Shown here: positions 8,597-17,481 of the stretch, in pieces
How the letters are laid out: each line of letters begins with the position of its first letter
How positions within the stretch are numbered: position 1 is the first letter of the stretch
Assembly (NCBI GenBank): GCA_963788285.1
Contig: CAWBGB010000012.1
Coordinates: 496,001 to 560,000, forward strand
Length of the DNA stretch: 64,000 bases
Source: Alicyclobacillus_A sp963788285
GTDB lineage: Bacteria; Bacillota; Bacilli; Alicyclobacillales; Alicyclobacillaceae
Reading direction: 5' to 3'
Translations under genes and position numbers: made by a program
The notes under the pieces: generated by a model
Databases searched by the model: none
Told to the model about the DNA's origin: nothing
What the model saw: the letters and a program-made list of their open reading frames with translations, nothing else

Positions 8597-9493
8597 TCAG
8601 GTTATTGATGCGGCTCTGCGTAACAGCTGTTCAAGTCCCACGGACAGCGAAATCTTTGGTGACCATTGCAGGACGTCCTTCACACGAGTTACATTGTAAT
8701 AGCTGGAGTGGATGTCGCCCGGGCGTGGTGGCTGCTGTACCACTTCAAAGGAGGTGGGCACCAAGCTCCGCAACACGTCAATCAGGTCTTTCACAGAGAC
8801 CGGAATTCCACTGCCGAGGTTCAAGAGAAACGACGCGTCTTGTTCGATGGCAAGCACGTTTGCGTGCGCAACGTCTTCCACGTGCACGAAATCGCGAACC
8901 TGTGTGCCGTCCCCGTACACTTCAATGCGCCCGCAACGCGTCACACCTTCGATAAACTTAGCAATCACGGCACCGCCTTCTGCAGATTGCCGTGGTCCAT
9001 ATACATTCCCATACCGAAAAATTGCATAAGAGAACCATTGCTTGTAGAACCCAACAAGGTATTGTTCGACAGCCCGTTTCGAGATCCCGTACGGAGACAT
9101 CGGCATCACCGGCGCGTCCTCCCCGATAGGGGGTGTTGCTGCGTTGCCGTACACCGCTGCAGATGATGCAAACAACACGCGGTCCACATCGAACTTGCGG
9201 CAAGCCTCGAACACAGACAGTGATCCGCCAATATTCTGCTCCATATCCATCTGCGGGTTCGCTACCGACGCCGGGACGCTGATGTGCGCAGCGAGGTGAA
9301 TGACTCGTTGCGGCCGCTCTTCCCGAAACACGGCTTGCAGCGCGTCAGAATCTGTAACATCGACTGCATAGTGTTTCTCTCCGGATGCCGCGGGCTGCAA
9401 ATCGACGTTAACCACGTCGTGTCCGCGCGCCAACAGCGCCGAGACGGTGGCGGCGCCGATAAATCCACTTCCCCCTGTTACGAGAACCTTCAT
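8597..9493 (-). CDS. NAD-dependent sugar-nucleotide epimerase/dehydratase (GalE-like)
   Basis: 298 residues, an extended-SDR sugar-nucleotide enzyme. The NAD motif GGSGFIG is at the N-terminus, DLQP follows beta-2, the catalytic Ser is in FASSAAVYG, and SPYGISKRAVEQY holds Tyr and Lys. RYGNVYGPRQ and YGDGTQVRDFVHVEDVA are typical of UDP-glucose/UDP-GlcNAc 4-epimerases and related enzymes. AAGGAGCG lies 11 bases before the ATG. It sits 26 bases downstream of a glycosyltransferase gene, which suggests that it supplies a sugar nucleotide for an envelope glycan. The exact substrate cannot be told. Confidence 0.85.
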   Translation of the reverse strand: MKVLVTGGSGFIGAATVSALLARGHDVVNVDLQPAASGEKHYAVDVTDSDALQAVFREERPQRVIHLAAHISVPASVANPQMDMEQNIGGSLSVFEACRKFDVDRVLFASSAAVYGNAATPPIGEDAPVMPMSPYGISKRAVEQYLVGFYKQWFSYAIFRYGNVYGPRQSAEGGAVIAKFIEGVTRCGRIEVYGDGTQVRDFVHVEDVAHANVLAIEQDASFLLNLGSGIPVSVKDLIDVLRSLVPTSFEVVQQPPRPGDIHSSYYNVTRVKDVLQWSPKISLSVGLEQLLRRAASIT

Positions 9494-9519
9494 ATCATTT
9501 CACGCTCCTTGGTCAGGTG

Positions 9520-10629
9520 TCACTGGGGGTCGAGTACTTGTGCGTACCCGTCCAGGTAGGCTTGTAACATTTTTTCCGGTGTATATTCAGGGATGATGCG
9601 CTCGGCAAACGCCAGTGCAAGGCGTTGTGCGACATCTGGGTGCTCGAACAGGTCATCCGCCACTTCAGCCAGCGCAGTGGCATCGCCAACAGGGAAACAC
9701 CGACCCGTCTCGCCATCCAGCAGGAGTCGCGTCAAGCCGGGAATGCTTGTCCCGATATTGGGGACACCAAGCCACCCCGCTTCGAGCACAGAGAACGGTG
9801 TACCTTCACTGTGCGACGCGAGGACATGGATGTCCAATGCCGCGTAAAACTCAAGCACGTTGTCGATGAACCCAAGAAAGTGAACACGGTCGCGAACGCC
9901 AAGTTCATGGACGAGGCGCTCCAACACCTGGCGCTGCTCACCATCCCCAGCGATGACCAGATGAGCGTTCGTCGTTCTCATCTTGGGGACTGCGCGAATG
10001 ATTGTGCCAATGTCCTTTACCGGGTCGAACCGAGCAGCAATACCAAGCAGCGGAGTCCCTTCTGGTAAGTTCAACTGTCGGCGAAGAGCCAGACGGTACA
10101 CGGATTTGTCCCGTTCTAAAGGTTTCACGGAAATGCCATTGGGCACGTACAACACGCGCGACGTAGGAAAAAACTCTCCGAACATCGGATGCACCACAAA
10201 AACCCCGTCACTGTGTGCTACGCACCAGTGATTTAACCGAGTCAGGAACAGCGTCTTCCAACGGCTTGCCAGGAAGTCTTTGTACGGATTGCTGTGCACA
10301 GTGGTGACCCACTTGTTACGCCCCGAACGCGATGCGAGGTACGCCAGCACGTTTAAGCGGGGCCCGTGCGCATGCAAGATCACCGGCTGAGTCCTGTGTT
10401 CTATGTACTTCCGAAGGGCGGATACGGCCGCCAAAGGACTCCCTGGGAAGACTTCAGTCGTCACGCCTGCGGACTTCGTGCGGTCCACCAACGGGCCGTC
10501 CCCAACAAATCCAAAGCAAAAATAGGGATGAAGCCCTCGTTCGCGAACCACAGCCGCAAGCGTCGCGATATGTGATGCCGCTCCACCTCGTTCATTGCCG
10601 GCAGCGAACACGAGTACTTGGTAGTTCAT
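9520..10629 (-). CDS. GT4-type glycosyltransferase
   Basis: 369 residues with a GT-B fold. The N-terminal domain begins VLVFAAGNERGGAASHIATL (the GGA loop of GT4 enzymes), and the C-terminal domain contains VIAGDGEQRQVLERLV, VHFLGFIDN and the EX7E motif EGTPFSVLEAG that binds the nucleotide sugar. No membrane segment, so cytosolic or peripheral. The start shares its A with the upstream stop (TAATG), showing tight coupling to the 101-residue protein. The acceptor is unknown. Confidence 0.85.
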   Translation of the reverse strand: MNYQVLVFAAGNERGGAASHIATLAAVVRERGLHPYFCFGFVGDGPLVDRTKSAGVTTEVFPGSPLAAVSALRKYIEHRTQPVILHAHGPRLNVLAYLASRSGRNKWVTTVHSNPYKDFLASRWKTLFLTRLNHWCVAHSDGVFVVHPMFGEFFPTSRVLYVPNGISVKPLERDKSVYRLALRRQLNLPEGTPLLGIAARFDPVKDIGTIIRAVPKMRTTNAHLVIAGDGEQRQVLERLVHELGVRDRVHFLGFIDNVLEFYAALDIHVLASHSEGTPFSVLEAGWLGVPNIGTSIPGLTRLLLDGETGRCFPVGDATALAEVADDLFEHPDVAQRLALAFAERIIPEYTPEKMLQAYLDGYAQVLDPQ

Positions 10630-10934
10630 TAGGACGGTCTATTCCCTTGTTTGGTATGTTCCTGAACGTACTCGGCCATGTCCGCTTCGTCAAAATGAAT
10701 GCTTTCGCGGTTGAGAAGCAAGAAATCAATGGATGCTCCCACTTGCTCCGCGGCGAAGCCAAGGATGTGGTGACGGCGCTGCGTCGACTCCGGCCAGTAG
10801 TCCGCAAAGTATTTATCCAACTGATTGAACTGTTCCACGGTCAACCCAGGCACCAGTTGTACAAACGCCTCAAGTGGCAGTTCCAAAATGTCGTAGTTCT
10901 TGCCACCATACTCAATGTTTAGACCTAGCCGCAT
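10629..10934 (-). CDS. Hypothetical protein, first gene of the glycosyltransferase operon
   Basis: 101 residues, with GGAGAGGAAGTG upstream of the ATG. I do not recognise the family. It is soluble and acidic, largely helical (LEAFVQLVPGLTVEQFNQLDKYFADYW), and lacks a signal peptide. Translational coupling (TAATG) to the glycosyltransferase suggests a joint function, perhaps as a regulatory or partner subunit. The 220 bases upstream to htpX hold the divergent promoters. Confidence 0.7.
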   Translation of the reverse strand: MRLGLNIEYGGKNYDILELPLEAFVQLVPGLTVEQFNQLDKYFADYWPESTQRRHHILGFAAEQVGASIDFLLLNRESIHFDEADMAEYVQEHTKQGNRPS

Positions 10935-11154
10935 GAGGTCACTTCCTCTCCATCAACTGCCCTGTTTCGCTACTCAGTATAACGAAAGCCAGAACGTCAA
11001 ACAAATAAATAGTGACAAGTCGGCGACATTTCCACACAAGCACCGTGATGAACGAACTTTGTCCCAGAAACGTGCTTTTCCTTTCTAGGTCCAGGGAATA
11101 CAATACATAGTGAGTCCAGCTTTCTACTCCCATTCAGGACGGAGGAATGATTGG

Positions 11155-12003
11155 ATGAACTCACTGAAAACCTGGCTGCTTATGGGCGTACTGACGGTTA
11201 TTTTGGTGCTGTTTGGACGACTCATTGGCGGTTACCACGGGATGATCTTCTTTCTCATCCTATCCATCGTGATGAATTTTATTGGCTACTGGACGAGTGG
11301 TTCCGTGGCGATTGCCATGACAGGCTCACGGCCGGTCTCGGAAGCGGAACTCCCAGAGGTGTACGCGATAGTGCGCAGGCTCGCACGCAACGCCGGCCTC
11401 CCGATGCCTGAAATCTACCTGACGCCGTCGCCGCAGCCGAACGCGTTTGCGACGGGACGCAATCCGAGCCACGCGAAAGTGGCTGTGACAGAAGGGATCC
11501 TGCGCGCGCTGTCGCCGCGCGAACTCGAAGGGGTCCTCGCACACGAAATGGCACACATTAAGAACCGCGATATTCTGATCAGTTCCATGGCGGCGATGCT
11601 CGCCGGCGTCATCACCTCCATCGCCAATATGTTGCAGTGGGCTATGATATTCGGTTTTGGTGGGCAAGACGACGAAGACAGGGGCAACGTCATCGCTGAA
11701 ATCGCGATGATGATCTTGGCGCCCCTCGCGGCTACGTTGATACAACTCGCCATTTCGCGAACGAGAGAGTTTAAAGCCGATGCTGTCGGCGCTCGCCTGG
11801 TGGGCGATCCGAACCCCCTCGCGGACGCATTGGAGCACCTGGAGGCCTATGCATACCGAATCCCAGGTGGATTCAATCCAGCGACGTCCCACATGTTCAT
11901 TGTGAACCCATTTAGCGGCGAGTCGATTGTCCGCTTGTTCAGCACACACCCCTCAACGGAGGAGCGTGTGCGCAGACTCCGCAACATGCGCGTTCTTGGT
12001 TAA
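11155..12003 (+). CDS. htpX: HtpX membrane zinc metalloprotease
   Basis: 282 residues. Two N-terminal membrane segments are followed by the M48 zinc site HEMAH (130-134), two further hydrophobic segments, and the third ligand Glu in SRTREFKADAVGA. The C-terminal FSTHPSTEERVRRLR is typical of HtpX. It degrades damaged membrane proteins at the cytoplasmic face. The start at 11155 is preceded by GGAGGA with 9-base spacing; an upstream in-frame GTG at 11110 lacks a site. The gene is monocistronic, ending at a strong shared terminator. Confidence 0.93.
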   Translation: MNSLKTWLLMGVLTVILVLFGRLIGGYHGMIFFLILSIVMNFIGYWTSGSVAIAMTGSRPVSEAELPEVYAIVRRLARNAGLPMPEIYLTPSPQPNAFATGRNPSHAKVAVTEGILRALSPRELEGVLAHEMAHIKNRDILISSMAAMLAGVITSIANMLQWAMIFGFGGQDDEDRGNVIAEIAMMILAPLAATLIQLAISRTREFKADAVGARLVGDPNPLADALEHLEAYAYRIPGGFNPATSHMFIVNPFSGESIVRLFSTHPSTEERVRRLRNMRVLG

Positions 12004-12036
12004 CCAGACAACATATCATTTTGATACAACGAACAA

Positions 12037-12070
12037 GCCCCTGGTGTCGTCGGCCGGCGACTCCAGGGGC
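12037..12070. terminator. Bidirectional terminator between htpX and the ABC permease
   Basis: GCCCCTGG/CCAGGGGC stem with an inner self-complementary GTCG-TCGGCCG-GCGAC segment; it serves the convergent genes on both sides. Confidence 0.75.
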
Positions 12071-12083
12071 TTCGTTCAAAGAC

Positions 12084-13295
12084 TCATTCGTACCGCAACG
12101 CGTCAATCGGATTCAATTTAGACGCTTTGTTGGCAGGGTACAGTCCGCAGAGCACGCCAATCACTACAGAGAAGAAAAACCCGACGATAACCGCTTGCCA
12201 CGATACCACGGACGGCAGCGGCGTGAACCAGTGAATCAACCATGACGCCGAAATGCCGAGCAAAATCCCGATGGTGCCTCCCATCACTGTAATCATCACG
12301 GACTCGATCAAAAACTGAACCAAAATGGCGGCACGTGTCGCTCCAAGCGACATTCGGATGCCAATTTCCTCTGTACGCTCCGTTACCGATACCAACATGA
12401 TGTTCATGACGCCGACGCCGCCTACAATCAGTGCGATGCCGGCAACGGCTCCAATCACCAGGGTTAGAATAGATGTGACCGTATCAACCGTTTTTTCGAT
12501 GCCGACCAGAAACTCACTGCTATCGATGAACGCATCCGCATTGTGCGCGTGGATATTCAAAGCCGTAACAATGCGCCGTGCCAAATCTTCCTTATCCGTA
12601 CCTGGTGTGACCAGCACGTCCATCTCGGAAATGTTCCACCATGGAAATAGGTCCTTGCAGGTTGTCGCTGGCATGTACAGATAATCCGAGCCGAAGAACG
12701 TGGCAAGAAGATTCAACTGATTCGATACGGCAACGCCGACTACCTGAAGTGGCTGGCCACCGACCATGACCACTTGTCCGATGGCTGATTCATCGTTGCC
12801 AAACAGCTTCTGCGCCAGCGATTGGCTCACCACCCCGACGCGACGATGAGCAAGTACATCGACACTCGTGAACATGCGCCCCGTCACGACGTCGAAGTTG
12901 GCCAGGTCGTTCAAGTCGCTCGGACCGCCCTCAATGGACGCGTTTACAACGTTGTCGCGATATGCCACGTTGCCTTGCCCGCTGAGCGTATAAGAGACGT
13001 CCGCTACACCGTGGAACTGCCGTGCGATGAGAAAATCTTCGTCAGAGAACGACAGCACCTGCCCTGGTTGCGGCAATCCGGGCTGTACAAGTTCTTTTGG
13101 CAGAATCTCCACCGTTTGTTGCGCTCGCGGGCTCTCAATCACGTCTATAATGGCAGACTTCCCTCCTTGGCCGATGGCGACGATGGCTATGATGGACGCC
13201 ACTCCGATGAGAATGCCAAGCATGGTCAGGAACGTCCGCAACTTATTTGCGGAGAGGGAATCCCACGCCGAAGACAACATTTCCCCGATATTCAT
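12084..13295 (-). CDS. MacB-type ABC transporter permease (FtsX fold)
   Basis: 403 residues. One N-terminal membrane helix (LRTFLTMLGILIGVASIIAIVAIGQGG), a large extracytoplasmic domain of about 220 residues (MacB_PCD), then three helices with the FtsX signature VTERTEEIGIRMSLGATRAAI. The C-terminus ends in GLYPANKASKLNPIDALRYE, typical of the family. With the ATPase and adaptor genes upstream it forms a MacAB-like mechanotransmission exporter, probably for peptides, lipopeptides or antimicrobials. Its ATG overlaps the ATPase stop (ATGA). Confidence 0.93.
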   Translation of the reverse strand: MNIGEMLSSAWDSLSANKLRTFLTMLGILIGVASIIAIVAIGQGGKSAIIDVIESPRAQQTVEILPKELVQPGLPQPGQVLSFSDEDFLIARQFHGVADVSYTLSGQGNVAYRDNVVNASIEGGPSDLNDLANFDVVTGRMFTSVDVLAHRRVGVVSQSLAQKLFGNDESAIGQVVMVGGQPLQVVGVAVSNQLNLLATFFGSDYLYMPATTCKDLFPWWNISEMDVLVTPGTDKEDLARRIVTALNIHAHNADAFIDSSEFLVGIEKTVDTVTSILTLVIGAVAGIALIVGGVGVMNIMLVSVTERTEEIGIRMSLGATRAAILVQFLIESVMITVMGGTIGILLGISASWLIHWFTPLPSVVSWQAVIVGFFFSVVIGVLCGLYPANKASKLNPIDALRYE

Positions 13296-13975
13296 GAACC
13301 TGCACGCCCCTGGTCGTCCACAATCTGACCGTCGACAAGGCGTATCACCCGGCGGGCGTACGACGCCACGTGCGGATCGTGTGTGATCAGAATGATGGTC
13401 ATTCCACTCTCATTCAACTTCTGTAACAACGTCATGATGTCCTTTCCCGTGGCGGTATCGAGCGCCCCGGTCGGTTCATCTGCCAGTAACAAACTGGGTT
13501 GGTTGGCGAGTGCTCGCGCAATCGCCACACGCTGCTTTTGACCACCCGAAAGTTCGTTCGGCAAGTGGTGCGTCCGTTCTGCCAGCCCGACTTCGGACAA
13601 CAAGTGTAGAGCCCTCGCACGCCGCACATCCTTCCGTGCACCGGCGTACACGAGTGGCAATTCGACGTTTCTCAAAGCGGTCATTCGAGGTAACAAGTGA
13701 AAGTTCTGAAACACAAAGCCAATCTCCTGGTTCCTTAACCGTGCCAACTCCACAGCGCTCATCTCACCTACAAGCTGGTTTCGAAATTGATAAGAACCTG
13801 AAGTCGGAACATCCAAACATCCGATGATGTGCATCAATGTGGACTTACCACTGCCCGACGGGCCCATGATGGAGACAAACTCCCCTTCGCTCACATCGAG
13901 CGATACATCCTTCAACACGCCAAGCTCAGTATCGCCGGACCGATAGGACTTGCAAACGTTGCGCAGGCGGATCAA
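13292..13975 (-). CDS. MacB/LolD-type ABC transporter ATPase
   Basis: 227 residues. Walker A GPSGSGKST, Q-loop FVFQNFHLL, signature LSGGQKQRVAIARAL, Walker B LLLADEPTGALD, and the switch His in ILITHDPH. The TTG at 13975 overlaps the adaptor stop (TTGA) and is the most economical start; the open frame continues upstream to 14137, but that part is shadow sequence of the adaptor gene. The downstream overlap with the permease makes the three-gene order adaptor-ATPase-permease fully coupled. Confidence 0.93.
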   Translation of the reverse strand: MIRLRNVCKSYRSGDTELGVLKDVSLDVSEGEFVSIMGPSGSGKSTLMHIIGCLDVPTSGSYQFRNQLVGEMSAVELARLRNQEIGFVFQNFHLLPRMTALRNVELPLVYAGARKDVRRARALHLLSEVGLAERTHHLPNELSGGQKQRVAIARALANQPSLLLADEPTGALDTATGKDIMTLLQKLNESGMTIILITHDPHVASYARRVIRLVDGQIVDDQGRAGS

Positions 13976-15027
13976 GACACGCTCACCGCCTCCCCGTCCT
14001 GCAGTGATGTGGGTGGATTGACTACGACGGCTTCTCCAGTCTGCAATCCATTGGTGACCTCTACTTCCTCGTCTGTCGTGATGCCAAGTGTGATGGGAAC
14101 CTTTTTCACACGGCCCCCTTGGACAACGTACGCACAATACTGTTCTCCGTCTTGAACGACTGCAGAATACGGTATGACAGGTACTTTCTGCTTGGTTTCG
14201 GTCACGATATTCACGTTAACCTGAAATCCGAAGGGGACCGTAAACGGCCCCTTTACCTGCAGGTCTACTTCTACTTGCCCGGTACCCGACGCACCCGCCA
14301 CGGCAAAGTCGGAGACTTGCGTCACGGTGGCTTTCCAATGCTGCTGCGGATACGCATCCGCAGTCACGTCCGCGGACATCCCAGGACGAATCTGAACAGC
14401 GTCCACCTCGGATACTTCGATGACCAACTGCCGGAAAGGTCCGACGACTTCGACAACAGGCGAGGGATTCCCGTTTGAGTCAATACCTTCCGGATTTACA
14501 ACCACGACCGTTCCGTTCAGCTTGGCCTTGATAAACGTGGCGTCATACGCCGCTTGTGCTTGTGCCAACTGGGACTCGGCCTGCGCGAGAGATGATTGTT
14601 CGTTCGCAATGGTACTTGCGAACTGCGCCTGATATCCTGGTGGTGCTTCAGCTTGCTGCACTTTCGTCTGGTTGAGGGCGGTCTGTGCCTGCTGTACAGC
14701 AACCTTCGCTGCCTGGAGCGAAGCTAACTGCGCTGAATGATTGAGCTGCAGTAATGTCTCCCCCACGCGAACATGTTGCCCCACCTGCACATTGATTTGA
14801 TCAATGGGCCCTGTCAGTTGTTGGGACATGACGATTTGTTGCGATATCGGCTCGACGGTCCCTGTCGCAAAGATTGTGTTGGCCAACGTCTGCCGCTGTA
14901 CGAGGGTCGTCGTTACTCGTGGAGGTCGGGGATACAACGCGGCAATCAGTGTTATCAACAGCACCACGAAGACGCTCCCCGCAATCCACAACCACCGCCT
15001 AGATTGACGTGTCTGCACTTCCTTCAC
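13972..15027 (-). CDS. MacA/HlyD-type adaptor subunit of the ABC exporter
   Basis: 351 residues. An N-terminal membrane anchor (LWIAGSVFVVLLITLIAAL) is followed by a split lipoyl/barrel-sandwich region (ATGTVEPISQQIVMSQ; FIKAKLNGTVVVVNPEG) around a coiled hairpin rich in Gln and Ala (about residues 95-165), then beta-barrel and membrane-proximal domains. In Gram-positives such adaptors work with MacB-like permeases outside the membrane. Starts at GTG with GGGTGA upstream. First gene of the three-gene operon. Confidence 0.9.
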   Translation of the reverse strand: MKEVQTRQSRRWLWIAGSVFVVLLITLIAALYPRPPRVTTTLVQRQTLANTIFATGTVEPISQQIVMSQQLTGPIDQINVQVGQHVRVGETLLQLNHSAQLASLQAAKVAVQQAQTALNQTKVQQAEAPPGYQAQFASTIANEQSSLAQAESQLAQAQAAYDATFIKAKLNGTVVVVNPEGIDSNGNPSPVVEVVGPFRQLVIEVSEVDAVQIRPGMSADVTADAYPQQHWKATVTQVSDFAVAGASGTGQVEVDLQVKGPFTVPFGFQVNVNIVTETKQKVPVIPYSAVVQDGEQYCAYVVQGGRVKKVPITLGITTDEEVEVTNGLQTGEAVVVNPPTSLQDGEAVSVS

Positions 15028-15094
15028 ACTAGTTCACCCAATCCCATCTGGCTTGTGCGCTTTGATCCAACGATACCACAATGCCTGTTCGCGC

Positions 15095-15123
15095 AAAAAG
15101 GCGAGGGAGACATCCCCTCGCCT
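15095..15123 (-). terminator. Terminator downstream of the Gly/Asn/Ser-tailed protein gene
   Basis: AGGCGAGGG/CCCTCGCCT stem followed on the minus strand by TTTTT, 17 bases after the stop at 15140. It separates this gene from the ABC operon. Confidence 0.8.
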
Positions 15124-15139
15124 GTTCTCGCAATGGCGT

Positions 15140-15529
15140 TTACATACGGCCGTACGTAGTATTTTCCGATTGCCGTCCGGGCAGTGGCAACGCAGTCCCT
15201 TGATTCATGACCGTTGTTCCATAGCTGTTGTTGCTTCCGAAAGAGTCGTTTCCTCCGAAGGAGCTATGGTTTCCGAACGTGTTGAAGAAGCCTCCTTCGG
15301 GTTGACTTCCTGTAGGGACTGGGTGAGGCATCTGGGGCTGCAACGGCTGTATGACACTTCGACCGTACGCAGATGGCCGGACACCATACGGACTGTGAAC
15401 CTCTTGCAAAGGTTGTTGCTGTAACTGGCTTATCAGAGAAAGAATTTTTTCCCGGACGTTCTGTAAATTCTCACTGATTTGCAACATCTCTTGATGAAGT
15501 TCGCGCAGTTGCTCCATGATTGGGTGCAT
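15140..15529 (-). CDS. Hypothetical coiled-coil protein with Gly/Asn/Ser-rich tail
   Basis: 129 residues from the ATG at 15529, which follows GAGGAGGG by 4 bases; an open frame continues upstream without a site. Residues 1-45 form an amphipathic coiled coil (MEQLRELHQEMLQISENLQNVREKILSLISQLQQQ). The rest is low complexity, rich in Gln/Pro and then Gly-Phe-Asn-Ser (FFNTFGNHSSFGGNDSFG). No signal peptide. This build is reminiscent of spore-coat or morphogenetic proteins, but I cannot name a family. Confidence 0.6.
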   Translation of the reverse strand: MHPIMEQLRELHQEMLQISENLQNVREKILSLISQLQQQPLQEVHSPYGVRPSAYGRSVIQPLQPQMPHPVPTGSQPEGGFFNTFGNHSSFGGNDSFGSNNSYGTTVMNQGTALPLPGRQSENTTYGRM

Positions 15530-15642
15530 GTTGCCCTCCTCGAGAATCCTGCCGATCTTGAGGTATTGTATACCAATGGAGAAATCATATACCTGGTCAC
15601 GGAGAGTCACTCATCGTGACGTTGGCTGAAGCATCAAGTGGA

Positions 15643-15891
15643 TCACTCGGACTCACGGTCTACGAAGACATCGTCCGACAATCCGTAGTTCGTGTCATGC
15701 ATGGGATGCATGAACTGCGCTCCCATGTACGTCAGTCCGTAGTGTTCTGCAATCCGCTCTGCCCCAGGGTCGCTGTTCGGGTCTTCTGACGCCCATTCAT
15801 CCCCTGCCATGATGGCTGGGTCGATGTCAGTACTCCAGTGATCCAGAGGTGTTTCCTTCCATGGCGGTCGTGGCTTCGGTCGCTTAGACAT
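15643..15891 (-). CDS. DUF3905-like small protein
   Basis: 82 residues with GGGGGTGAT 5 bases before the ATG. The motifs LDHWSTDIDPAIMAGDEW and MHPMHDTNYG match what I know of DUF3905, a Bacillales-specific family of unknown function seen in spore formers. The protein is acidic and soluble. It is divergent from the membrane protein gene at 16008 and may be cotranscribed with the gene at 15529. Confidence 0.65.
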   Translation of the reverse strand: MSKRPKPRPPWKETPLDHWSTDIDPAIMAGDEWASEDPNSDPGAERIAEHYGLTYMGAQFMHPMHDTNYGLSDDVFVDRESE

Positions 15892-16007
15892 CGTATCACC
15901 CCCTTCTCCTTAGAGTGCAATCTGAAAGCAGCGAGTATGCGGCCACAGCATATCCCACGTGGACGAGACATACAGTGTAGGGACATCCTGAAAAGGAGCC
16001 ACATTTC

Positions 16008-16376
16008 ATGTACACGCCGATTTTCAATCGATTGTGCGGATGGTTGTTTTTTGCGTTGGGATTAGTGGGTTTTACCACCGGCAGCGTGGAAAACTACATG
16101 CGGGTGTCAACATTCGAGGCCATCGCGTACACCGCCATCGGTTTGCTGGGGATGGTTGCAGCCCGACTGCGCCACCGCGATGCTACCTTGTTTTCCTTGC
16201 TGTTTGGCCTGGTGTTGTTTGGCTGGGGCATTGCCGGATTTGTATGGCCGATGACCTGGATGGGTACGAGTGAGCCACTTGAAAACGCTGTTCGACTCGT
16301 TGCCGGTCTGTGGGGAATGTACGCCTCTGTGAACGACGTTTTGGCCTGGCGCAACTCGCTGGCCAGGCCGTCTTAA
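16008..16376 (+). CDS. Four-helix membrane protein, DUF4383-like
   Basis: 122 residues with AAAAGGAGCC upstream of the ATG. Four hydrophobic segments (LCGWLFFALGLVGFTTG; FEAIAYTAIGLLGMVAARL; LFSLLFGLVLFGWGIAGFVWP; ENAVRLVAGLWGMYASV) alternate with short loops. The overall plan resembles the DUF4383 family of small integral membrane proteins. No function is known. Confidence 0.65.
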   Translation: MYTPIFNRLCGWLFFALGLVGFTTGSVENYMRVSTFEAIAYTAIGLLGMVAARLRHRDATLFSLLFGLVLFGWGIAGFVWPMTWMGTSEPLENAVRLVAGLWGMYASVNDVLAWRNSLARPS

Positions 16377-16498
16377 GTTGCTGAACCGCTGGAATCAAAG
16401 CCGCTGTAAACATAACCCCCGATGCCCTGAAGCATACTATCTCTGGCTCCACACTGTGGATCCGTTCAGGACGTATGCTGCAAAGGGGGAGACAGAAC

Positions 16499-16936
16499 AT
16501 GAAAGTGAAAGACTTGATGACCAATGACGTCACGTGCGTACAAACGACGGATACGATTCAAAAAGCCTCGCAAGTAATGCAACAATTGAATGTCGGATCC
16601 GTACCGGTATGCCAGAACAACAAAGTCGTTGGGATGTGTACGGACCGTGACATCGCCATCAAAGCTGTGGCAAGTGGCAATCCACACACCACGCCGGTTT
16701 CCCAATGCATGTCAACACAGGTTGTTACCTGCACACCTGAGGCCGACGCGCACGAAGCCGCAGACCTGATGGCACGGCATATGATTCGCCGTCTTCCGGT
16801 TTGCGACAACACGGGGAACATTGTTGGCATTTGCTCCATCGGTGACCTTGCGACCGTGGACATCCACATTAATGAAGCTGGGGATGCCTTAAGTAAGATT
16901 TCACAACCCACTCCGGGCCAAAACGCCATTCACTAA
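16499..16936 (+). CDS. Tandem CBS-domain protein
   Basis: 145 residues from the ATG at 16499, which has AAAGGGGGAG upstream. Two CBS motifs form one Bateman module: MTNDVTCVQTTDTIQKASQVM to VVGMCTDRDIAIKAVASG, and MSTQVVTCTPEADAHEAADLM to IVGICSIGDLATVDI. Such stand-alone modules bind adenine nucleotides and sense energy state. A terminator follows directly. Confidence 0.88.
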   Translation: MKVKDLMTNDVTCVQTTDTIQKASQVMQQLNVGSVPVCQNNKVVGMCTDRDIAIKAVASGNPHTTPVSQCMSTQVVTCTPEADAHEAADLMARHMIRRLPVCDNTGNIVGICSIGDLATVDIHINEAGDALSKISQPTPGQNAIH

Positions 16937-16959
16937 ACGCTATCCACACCGCTTCGCAG

Positions 16960-16985
16960 CAGCCCTGATGTCAGGGCTGTTTTTT
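16960..16985 (+). terminator. Terminator of the CBS gene
   Basis: CAGCCCTGA/TCAGGGCTG stem with a 2-base loop followed by TTTTTT. Confidence 0.9.
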
Positions 16986-17337
16986 AATGCCGCTGAACTC
17001 TCTGCAGCGTGACTTCTTGAACCGCAGTCTCAATCGCAGCCCGTACCTCGTCGGTCGAAAACGACATACCGGTTCTGTCCAGCACATGTACCGCATACGT
17101 CATCGCTTGGTTCAATTTCTCTCCCCCACTTTTCCCAGCCAGCGCTGCTTCTGCAAACGTGTAGGCCTCGCGCCCAATCAAAGCTAGAATCTGACGCTCT
17201 CGCTGGGTTAAGTGGTACTGCAGCCAAGTACGCACCATGGGAAACAAGCGGTGTGTCAACAGCAACAAGGTAAAGACGACTAGTTGCAGCAACAACAGGA
17301 CCACTTGGTGAAGCACGGTCATCCACACTTCTTGCAT
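16984..17337 (-). CDS. Holin LLH-like membrane protein
   Basis: 117 residues from the ATG at 17337, 6 bases after AAGGAGAG. One N-terminal membrane helix (VLHQVVLLLLQLVVFTLLLLTHRLF) is followed by a soluble helical domain with ERQILALIGREAYTFAEAALAGKSGGEKLNQAMTYAVHVLDR and a short C-terminus. This is the layout of the phage holin LL-H family (Holin_LLH), found in phages and as isolated chromosomal genes. No other phage genes lie nearby. Confidence 0.65.
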   Translation of the reverse strand: MQEVWMTVLHQVVLLLLQLVVFTLLLLTHRLFPMVRTWLQYHLTQRERQILALIGREAYTFAEAALAGKSGGEKLNQAMTYAVHVLDRTGMSFSTDEVRAAIETAVQEVTLQRVQRH

Positions 17338-17427
17338 GCCCATCTCTCCTTGAACTGAAATGCATCTGTCAGGGGGGCTGAGGGGACACTACAACGTATG
17401 TTGGATCACCGTAAATGGTCAAACGAG

Positions 17428-17455
17428 AAGGACCCCGTCGATTGACGAGGTCCTT
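17428..17455 (-). terminator. Terminator of the first spore protein gene
   Basis: AAGGACC-TCGTC/GACGGG-GTCCTT hairpin 27 bases past the stop; the minus-strand T run is weak. Confidence 0.6.
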
Positions 17456-17481
17456 CTTGGCTACATATGGTTAATGTTGGT

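Noticed and set aside
13976..14137. N-terminal extension of the MacB ATPase upstream of 13975
   Set aside because: The peptide (CVRCPRGPCEKGSHH) is the shadow of the adaptor gene in another frame and lacks ABC features.
16984..17337. Prophage suggested by a holin-like gene
   Set aside because: No lysin, structural or integrase genes lie nearby; isolated LLH-type genes are common in Firmicutes.
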